Program-made: the position numbers and the translations under genes
The notes under the pieces: model-generated
What the model was told of the DNA's origin: nothing
Databases searched by the model: none
Seen by the model: only the letters and a program-made list of their open reading frames with translations
Source: JACPNK01 sp964479745
Lineage (GTDB): Bacteria > Patescibacteriota > Minisyncoccia > 2-02-FULL-40-12 > IGHO2-12-FULL-4
DNA length: 9,887 bases
Direction of reading: 5' to 3'
NCBI GenBank assembly: GCA_964479745.1
Contig: CAYZNJ010000022.1
Location: forward strand, 1-9,887
Shown here: positions 5,529 through 9,887 of the stretch, in pieces
Layout: each line of letters opens with the position of its first letter
Position numbering within the stretch: the stretch's first letter is position 1

Positions 5529-5903
5529 ATGGACACACTACTTTTTTATTATCATATACTCTCCTCGGGCATTTATGCCGATTGGGGGCAGTTGCTTTTG
5601 CGGGTCGGTGTCGGTGTAATTTTCATAGTCCACGGCTGGCCGAAGTTTAAGAGTCCTAAAAACTTTGCCGGTTGGCTTGCTACGCTAAACATCCGCCCGG
5701 CCATCTTTTGGGCGCTTGTCGTGGCGGTGGTTGAATTTCTGGGAGGCGTCGCTTTGATACTCGGTTTTTGGGTGTCGGTTGTCGCTTTGCTTTTGGCTAT
5801 AAATATGGTGGTGGCAATTGTGTTGGTCAAGCGCAAATTTGTCGGCGGGTGGGAGTTTGATTTTATTCTTTTGTTGACAGCTTTGACTTTAGTGTTATTA
5901 TAA
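5529..5903 (+). CDS. DoxX-family integral membrane protein
   Basis: A 124-residue protein with four likely membrane segments (about 21-36, 56-75, 77-98 and 110-124). The pattern RVGVGVIFIVHGWPKFKSP (25-43), with Gly-x-x-Lys after the first segment, and EFLGGVALILGFW (69-81) match the DoxX family. Roles proposed for that family involve membrane redox processes, but the bacterial function is mostly unknown. The ATG at 5529 is chosen over the in-frame ATG at 5496 because a perfect -10 box (5517-5522) lies between them, which would leave the upstream ATG outside the transcript. It is the first gene of a + strand run, with the HtrA gene 12 bases downstream. Confidence 0.85.
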   Translation: MDTLLFYYHILSSGIYADWGQLLLRVGVGVIFIVHGWPKFKSPKNFAGWLATLNIRPAIFWALVVAVVEFLGGVALILGFWVSVVALLLAINMVVAIVLVKRKFVGGWEFDFILLLTALTLVLL

Positions 5904-5915
5904 CGCTGTTTTTAT

Positions 5916-7172
5916 ATGTTTAGATTTGTAAGGGATTTTAACTTTCATTTTAAGAAAAACGGCCATTACGACTGGTCTGTTTTCATATTTTTGAATGTTG
6001 TTATTTCAGCTGTGGTCGGCGCTTTTTTTGGCTATTACGGCTCTTCCCTTGTTGGCTCTTCACTGCAAACGGGAGATACTTTTATCCGTCGAATCAGCCA
6101 AAATCAGGTTTTTAACGAAGAATCTGTGGTGATTGATGTAGCCAAGAAGTCCTCGCCGGCAGTAGTCAGCATAATAGCCACCAAAGACTTAGTTATTCTT
6201 CAGCAAAATCGTGGCAGTGTTTTCAACAACTTTTGCAACGATCCTTTTTTCCGGCAGTTTTTTGGCCCTTCCGAGTGCGCGACTCCGCAGCCCCAGCCCG
6301 CTCCCAAAACGCAAAGACAGGAGGTTGCAGCCGGCTCCGGATTTATTGTTAATTCGGACGGTTTGATAGTTACCAACAAACATGTGGTTGACATTGATAA
6401 AGCGGACTTTACGGTTATAACCAGCAACGGCAAAAAATATCCGGCGAAAGTTTTAGCCAAAGATCCGAACCACGACCTAGCCGTATTGAAAATCTCAGGC
6501 TCTAATTTGCCGACTTTGAAATTAGGTAATTCCGATGAACTTCAAATCGGCCAGTCGGTGATTGCCATCGGCAACACTTTGGGCGAATTCAGCAATACTG
6601 TTTCGCGGGGCGTGGTCTCCGGTTTGTCCCGTTCTATAATTGCTTCTTCTCAAAACAGTTCTGAAAAACTTGAACAGCTTATCCAAACCGATGCCGCAAT
6701 CAATCCCGGCAATTCCGGCGGTCCGCTTTTGAACTTGCGCGGTGAAGTCATCGGCATCAACACAGCGATTGCCCAAGGAGCGCAGAATGTCGGTTTTGCT
6801 ATTCCAATCAATCAGATCAAAAAGGCGGTAAACGACACAATACAACTGGGAAGAATAGTTTATCCGTTTCTCGGGGTCAGGTACACAGTGATAACGCCGG
6901 AATTGAAAGATGAGAAAAAGCTCTCGGTGGACTACGGCGTTTTGGTTGCTTCAAGTCCAAACAACCCGGCGGTAGTTGCCGGTTCACCAGCGGATAAAGC
7001 GGGCTTAAAAGAAGGAGACATAATTTTAGAAGTTAACGGCAAGAAATTAAACGCAGATAACGATTTGGCTAAAATAATTCAATCTTTGAGCGTCGGCAGC
7101 AAAATCAATTTAAAGATTTTGCGTGATGGCGAAATCAAAGTTGTAACCGCGACATTAGAGGAAAAAAAGTAA
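5916..7172 (+). CDS. membrane-anchored HtrA/DegP-type serine protease with PDZ
   Basis: A 418-residue quality-control protease. It has a cytoplasmic N-terminus, a membrane segment (about 21-43) and an outward-facing trypsin-like domain. The catalytic triad is visible: His156 in TNKHVVD, Asp187 in DPNHDLAVLKI and Ser267 in NPGNSGGPLL. A single C-terminal PDZ domain spans about 310-415 (YPFLGV start, then SPADKAGLKEGDIILEVNGK). The DPFFRQFFG loop (109-117), a typical LA-loop motif, is bracketed by Cys107 and Cys121, followed by a Pro/Gln linker. Length fits one-PDZ HtrA proteins. No Shine-Dalgarno site precedes the ATG; translation probably depends on coupling to the DoxX gene 12 bases upstream. 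A degenerate paralog follows 21 bases downstream. Confidence 0.95.
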   Translation: MFRFVRDFNFHFKKNGHYDWSVFIFLNVVISAVVGAFFGYYGSSLVGSSLQTGDTFIRRISQNQVFNEESVVIDVAKKSSPAVVSIIATKDLVILQQNRGSVFNNFCNDPFFRQFFGPSECATPQPQPAPKTQRQEVAAGSGFIVNSDGLIVTNKHVVDIDKADFTVITSNGKKYPAKVLAKDPNHDLAVLKISGSNLPTLKLGNSDELQIGQSVIAIGNTLGEFSNTVSRGVVSGLSRSIIASSQNSSEKLEQLIQTDAAINPGNSGGPLLNLRGEVIGINTAIAQGAQNVGFAIPINQIKKAVNDTIQLGRIVYPFLGVRYTVITPELKDEKKLSVDYGVLVASSPNNPAVVAGSPADKAGLKEGDIILEVNGKKLNADNDLAKIIQSLSVGSKINLKILRDGEIKVVTATLEEKK

Positions 7173-7193
7173 AAACTTGTCTGGTTCAAGCCT

Positions 7194-7928
7194 ATGAAAA
7201 GTTTTATAAAAATTTTAATTGCCGGAGGGTTGGGCGGAGCTTTTTTTGTATTGGCGATATTACCGCTGACTTACAGGATGAATTTTTTCGGTTCAGCCCG
7301 CCTAATTGACCAAATACTGCCGGCCAGAGAAGTTAAAAAAGTTGAAAAAGAAGTCATTACTTTTATTTCCGAGGAAAAAGAAGCCGAGGAAGCAATCGGC
7401 AAAAGCCAAGACAGTATCGTGGCGATTAAGTCTTATCAGGGCGGTTCTTTGGCGCGTTTTGGCAGCGGCATAGTTATAACCCAAGACGGCTTGATATTGA
7501 CTGTTAATCAGGTGGTGCCTCAAGGCGCTACCGATTATCAGGTTTTTAACGGCGATAAAATTTTAAAAGCGACGGTAGTTTTAAGGAGTACTGTGAGAAA
7601 CCTGGCTTTGCTTAAAGTTTCAGACGAAAATTTAAAACCGGCATCCTTTAACGAGGAAAATCTTAAGCTTGGCAATGGCGTCTTTATAATCGGCAAGTTA
7701 GCCGCTCTTCAGAAGGTTGAACCTTTTGTTAACAAAGCGTTTGTAAGTTTTGTCGACTCTCAAAACAGGAAAATAATTTTGGACGGCAGATACGAAAACT
7801 ATCTCAGCGGCGCCGGCTTGGTATCCGGCAACGGTTCTTTCCGCGGTCTTGCTTATATTGACGGCGAAAGGATAATCGCGTTACCATCTAGCTTTGTAAA
7901 GGAATTTATTGACGGATACCTAAAATAG
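7194..7928 (+). CDS. degenerate HtrA-like pseudoprotease, membrane-anchored, no PDZ
   Basis: A 244-residue protein with a membrane segment (about 6-27), a charged probable helix (45-70) and a trypsin-like domain related to the preceding HtrA. Aligned by eye, GSGIVITQDGLILTVNQVV (90-108) matches the HtrA segment around the catalytic His, but His is replaced by Gln106. RNLALLKV (135-142) matches HDLAVLKI with Asp replaced by Asn136. LSGAGLV (204-210) matches NSGGPLL, so Ser205 may be kept while the oxyanion GNSGG pattern is lost. The PDZ domain is absent. It should therefore be inactive as a protease and could act as a regulator, scaffold or binding partner of the neighbouring HtrA (inference). 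The frame is intact, so this is not a decaying pseudogene. Confidence 0.82.
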   Translation: MKSFIKILIAGGLGGAFFVLAILPLTYRMNFFGSARLIDQILPAREVKKVEKEVITFISEEKEAEEAIGKSQDSIVAIKSYQGGSLARFGSGIVITQDGLILTVNQVVPQGATDYQVFNGDKILKATVVLRSTVRNLALLKVSDENLKPASFNEENLKLGNGVFIIGKLAALQKVEPFVNKAFVSFVDSQNRKIILDGRYENYLSGAGLVSGNGSFRGLAYIDGERIIALPSSFVKEFIDGYLK

Positions 7929-7932
7929 GGTA

Positions 7933-8526
7933 ATGCGCAAAAATTTTTTTGTTTCTTTTTTCTGCCTGGTCTGGCTATCTTCTGATATCCAGGACAAGTT
8001 TCTGCGGATGAAGTTGATAGGCAAAATCAACAGGTTTTTTGATTTGTTTTTGGTTTTAAATAAAACCGGCGGGGAAGGGGAAGCTAATGTCGCACAATAT
8101 AAGAGGGATTTTTTAAATTCTATTGAAGAACTGTTTGAGTTTTTGGATTTGTTATCTTATTTAAAGTCCGCTTCCGTCTCCCCCATTCTGAAAGCCCAAA
8201 AAGCCCTTCTATCTTTGAAGTCTGAAATTTTAGAGATTACTGTTTTGGCTAAACCAAACCAGCCTTTGGCGGAGAACCCCGATTCTCAAAAAGAGCTAAA
8301 AGGAGTAGCCACAAAAAATCAAAATAACTCAAACGGAAAGGCGGTAAAAAATTTAATCGTTGAGTTCATAGAAAATAATCAGGGCCACACCCCGAAAGCT
8401 ATTTTTAAATCTCTTAAAGGCAAGTTTTCTAAAAGGACCTTCCAAAGACACTTGGCGGAACTTTCCAAATCGGGAGATATTGTAAAAAAATTTGAAGACG
8501 GCTCTCCCAAATATTACACCTCCTAA
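7933..8526 (+). CDS. hypothetical protein with C-terminal winged-helix-like domain
   Basis: A 197-residue protein I cannot name. The N-terminal half is mostly helical and hydrophobic/charged; a polar linker (about 110-135, rich in Asn, Gln and Lys) follows. The last 62 residues (136-197) look like a winged helix: KAVKNLIVEFIENN, then TPKAIFKSLKG, the recognition-helix candidate SKRTFQRHLAELSKSGDI, and a wing ending in SPKYYTS. It is probably DNA-binding. The ATG at 7933 lies 4 bases after the previous stop; the alternative ATG at 8008 would remove an odd signal-like stretch (FFVSFFCLVWL) and may be the true start. Neither has a good ribosome site. The last two bases of the TAA stop are the first two bases of palindromic repeat copy B. 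Confidence 0.65.
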   Translation: MRKNFFVSFFCLVWLSSDIQDKFLRMKLIGKINRFFDLFLVLNKTGGEGEANVAQYKRDFLNSIEELFEFLDLLSYLKSASVSPILKAQKALLSLKSEILEITVLAKPNQPLAENPDSQKELKGVATKNQNNSNGKAVKNLIVEFIENNQGHTPKAIFKSLKGKFSKRTFQRHLAELSKSGDIVKKFEDGSPKYYTS

Positions 8527-8552
8527 CTTTCTGACCTGCGAGGTCAGAAAGT
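8525..8552 (+). repeat. palindromic repeat copy B (REP-like), upstream of RAYT
   Basis: Arms ACTTTCTGACCT (8526-8537) and AGGTCAGAAAGT (8541-8552) around loop GCG. Positions 8525-8552 are identical over 28 bases to 886-913. It overlaps the stop codon of the preceding gene by two bases and ends two bases before the extended -10 element of the RAYT gene. No T-run follows, so it is not an intrinsic terminator. Confidence 0.92.
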
Positions 8553-8553
8553 G

Positions 8554-8569
8554 TGCTACACTGTATAAA
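8554..8569 (+). promoter_or_regulatory. probable RAYT promoter (-10 region)
   Basis: TG-C-TACACT (8554-8562) is an extended -10 element; an overlapping alternative is TATAAA at 8564-8569. The leader would be about 11 bases or about 3 bases respectively. No -35 box at standard spacing is clear; CTGACC inside copy B resembles one but is 20 bases away. Confidence 0.45.
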
Positions 8570-8579
8570 TAACCAAACC

Positions 8580-9269
8580 ATGGAATTATGTCATACTCTA
8601 AATCGCGGAGTAGAAAAACGCATTATCTTTTTAGATGATAGCGACAGATTTCGTTTTGTTCACAATTTGTTTGAATTTAATAATCAAGATAGGGTGGAAG
8701 CTAGAAATATTTTTAATAAATCTGCCAAATCCGGCTTTTCTGACCTCGCAGGTCAGAAAGATCAGAAAAGCTATCGACCGAGAAAGCTGCTTGTTGATGT
8801 GCATGCTTTTTGCCTTATGCCAAACCATTATCATTTGCTACTTAGTGCGAAAATTCAGGATGGCATCTCTCTTTTTATGAATAAACTAAATGCCGGTTAT
8901 GCTAAATATTTTAATTTTAAATATAAGCGTACGGGCACGTTGTTTGAAAGTAGGTATAAGTCTGTGGCTGTAACAAGGGACACACACTTGCTTTATTTGC
9001 CGTATTATATACACTTGAATCCTCTGGATTTGGTTGCGCCAACTTGGCGTGTACGCAAGATTGACAACACGGAAAAAGCCATTGGATTTTTAGAGAGCTA
9101 TCGATGGAGCAGTTTTTTGGACTATGTTGGAAAAAAGAATTTTCCTTCAGTTATTAACAAAGAATTTTTGAGCGGAATTATCGGGTCAGTTGACAATTAC
9201 AAGAGAGAAACATTAGAATGGTTAAATAGTATGGAGACGGCATCTATTAAGGATATTATTTTAGAATAA
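8580..9269 (+). CDS. REP-associated tyrosine transposase (RAYT, IS200-like Y1/HUH)
   Basis: A 229-residue single-strand DNA transposase of the Y1/HUH superfamily, RAYT branch. Family signs: HTLNRGVEKRIIFLDDSDRFRF (5-26), the metal-binding HUH motif His83-Tyr-His85 in CLMPNHYHLLL, the helix with candidate nucleophiles Tyr107 and Tyr110 (NAGYAKYFN), RTGTLFESRYKS (117-128) and YIHLNPL (143-149). The ATG at 8580 is chosen because the family starts at this point; the frame is open from GTG 8553, but that lies in the promoter. No ribosome site is seen. Repeat copy B is directly upstream, imperfect palindrome D just downstream, and inverted copy C lies in frame inside the gene, encoding FSDLAGQK (53-60) between the first helix and the HUH strand. 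The frame is intact, so it is probably functional. Confidence 0.92.
   Translation: MELCHTLNRGVEKRIIFLDDSDRFRFVHNLFEFNNQDRVEARNIFNKSAKSGFSDLAGQKDQKSYRPRKLLVDVHAFCLMPNHYHLLLSAKIQDGISLFMNKLNAGYAKYFNFKYKRTGTLFESRYKSVAVTRDTHLLYLPYYIHLNPLDLVAPTWRVRKIDNTEKAIGFLESYRWSSFLDYVGKKNFPSVINKEFLSGIIGSVDNYKRETLEWLNSMETASIKDIILE
8737..8759 (-). repeat. palindromic repeat copy C, inverted, inside the RAYT gene
   Basis: Arms TTTCTGACCT and AGGTCAGAAA (10 bp each) around loop CGC. Loop CGC instead of GCG shows the opposite orientation to copies A and B. It is read in frame as part of FSDLAGQK. CTTTTCTGA (8735-8743) can also pair with TCAGAAAAG (8762-8770), a competing 9-bp hairpin. Confidence 0.88.
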
Positions 9270-9276
9270 GTTAACT

Positions 9277-9299
9277 CTATTGACCTACGCGGTCGATAG
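9277..9299. repeat. imperfect palindrome D, downstream flank of RAYT
   Basis: CTATTGACC and GGTCGATAG pair over 9 positions (one T-G wobble) around TACGC. It starts 7 bases after the RAYT stop and keeps the TGACCT...GGTC core of copies A-C, so it may be a diverged or right-end version. No T-run follows it. Confidence 0.6.
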
Positions 9300-9309
9300 G
9301 ATTGTGGAA

Positions 9310-9879
9310 ATGGAAATTACTGAAAACAGGGAAGAAAAAAAAAGTTTTTTTAAGGGGTGGGCGGGAGTTTTGGTTTTGCTTGTCGCGGCTGTTTTGGTGG
9401 TGGTTGCCCTTTTGAATTTCAGCGAAATTTTTAACGCCGTTCAGGGCAGGCTGGAGGCTTGGAAATATCAGAGGCTGGTTGATAAAATGACGGCGCCGTA
9501 TAAGAACGACAAGTACGGCGGCAAGACTCCGGAAGAAACTTTTGACTTGTTTTTAGACGCGTTAAGGAGGGAAGATGTTGACTTGGCGAGTAAGTATTTT
9601 GTTATAAAGAAACAAGAGGGGTGGAAGAAATCGTTCGGAAAACTGAAGGAAGCAAATTTGTACAGAAACATGTTGTCAGAGTTGGAGTATGCAAGACTTA
9701 ATTGGAAAGGCAAAACCGAAGAAAACGAAGCAAAATTTTCATACTCCGTTGATGTAAAAGAGAAACAAACCTTGACACTTCCAGACGGAAGTAAGAGCGA
9801 ATTTTTGCCCGGAAAATATGGAGCAGAAATTATTTTTGAAAAATACCCAAGCGGTGTTTGGAAAATAAGTGAATTATGA
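9310..9879 (+). CDS. single-pass membrane protein of unknown function
   Basis: A 189-residue protein I do not recognise. A short charged N-terminus (1-13) precedes one strong membrane segment (about 16-36), and a soluble domain of about 150 residues follows. The segment TPEETFDLFLDALRREDVDLASKYF (73-97) resembles the first helices of NTF2-like or similar extracytoplasmic domains. The later part alternates strands (AKFSYSVDVKEKQTLTLPDG, 141-160) and ends in GVWKISEL, a common ending of such domains. This fold idea is only suggestive. The ATG at 9310 is chosen because the frame's earlier TTG at 9280 lies inside palindrome D; GTG 9304 is another possibility. A weak AGG lies about 9 bases upstream. 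The TGA stop overlaps a following ATG. Confidence 0.72.
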   Translation: MEITENREEKKSFFKGWAGVLVLLVAAVLVVVALLNFSEIFNAVQGRLEAWKYQRLVDKMTAPYKNDKYGGKTPEETFDLFLDALRREDVDLASKYFVIKKQEGWKKSFGKLKEANLYRNMLSELEYARLNWKGKTEENEAKFSYSVDVKEKQTLTLPDGSKSEFLPGKYGAEIIFEKYPSGVWKISEL

Positions 9880-9887
9880 GTAAAAAA
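9876..9887 (+). CDS. start of a further gene, cut by the window end
   Basis: ATG overlapping the previous TGA stop (ATGA), then AGT AAA AAA, giving MSKK. The coupling pattern equals the joins at 1796 and 3902, which supports a real start, but only four codons are visible. Confidence 0.45.

Noticed and set aside
7194..7928. Pseudogene interpretation of the second HtrA-like gene
   Set aside because: The frame is intact with anchor and fold motifs kept; substitutions fall on catalytic residues rather than at random.
8553..8579. GTG start for the RAYT gene
   Set aside because: The GTG is part of the extended -10 element; the family N-terminus begins at the ATG at 8580.
886..8759. CRISPR array
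   Set aside because: The repeats are few, far apart, in both orientations and perfectly palindromic, with no spacer periodicity and no cas genes.
9280..9309. TTG start for the membrane protein after RAYT
   Set aside because: It falls inside palindrome D, and the encoded residues are not typical of a membrane-anchor N-terminus.

Overview
The window looks like a piece of a small-genome bacterium of the Patescibacteria/CPR type, most likely Parcubacteria-like. This is inference from gene content and layout: short membrane-anchored hypothetical proteins, DUF155, an anchored HtrA, an IS200-like RAYT transposase with GACCT/AGGTC palindromes, few Shine-Dalgarno sites on + strand genes, and moderate to low GC. 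TGA works as a stop: three genes end in TGA, each within an ATGA overlap with the next start. The code is therefore standard, not the TGA=Gly code of some CPR lineages.

Layout. 2-75 is tRNA-Gln(CUG) with encoded CCA, and the ATG of a DUF167/YggU gene starts on the very next base. A hairpin (301-320) separates this from a GC-rich minus-strand gene for an anchored coiled-coil protein (335-775). The divergent region 776-968 holds promoters for both strands, a possible operator and palindromic repeat copy A. From 969 a + strand run encodes a DUF155/RMND1-like membrane protein, a compact GH1 beta-glycosidase, an EamA/DMT transporter and a membrane-anchored clan GH-A-like hydrolase. Two of the joins are ATGA overlaps, and a double palindrome lies between GH1 and EamA. 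4904-5528 carries a small minus-strand unit (two-CXXC zinc-ribbon protein plus a 46-residue charged protein) with its own promoter and terminator, back to back with the promoter of the next + run.

From 5529 the + strand encodes a DoxX-like membrane protein, an anchored HtrA/DegP serine protease with PDZ, a degenerate PDZ-less HtrA paralog lacking the catalytic His and Asp, and a protein with a C-terminal winged-helix-like end. The last gene's stop codon runs into palindromic repeat copy B, which is followed by the RAYT gene. A third, inverted copy (C) lies in frame inside the RAYT coding sequence, and a related imperfect palindrome (D) follows it. The window ends with a single-pass membrane protein of unknown function and the first four codons of another gene.

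The most notable points are: the repeat family around and inside its probable cognate transposase; the zero-base tRNA/ATG junction; two promoters whose predicted start sites fall on the A of the ATG; the catalytically dead HtrA paralog; and possible in-frame palindromic inserts in coding genes.
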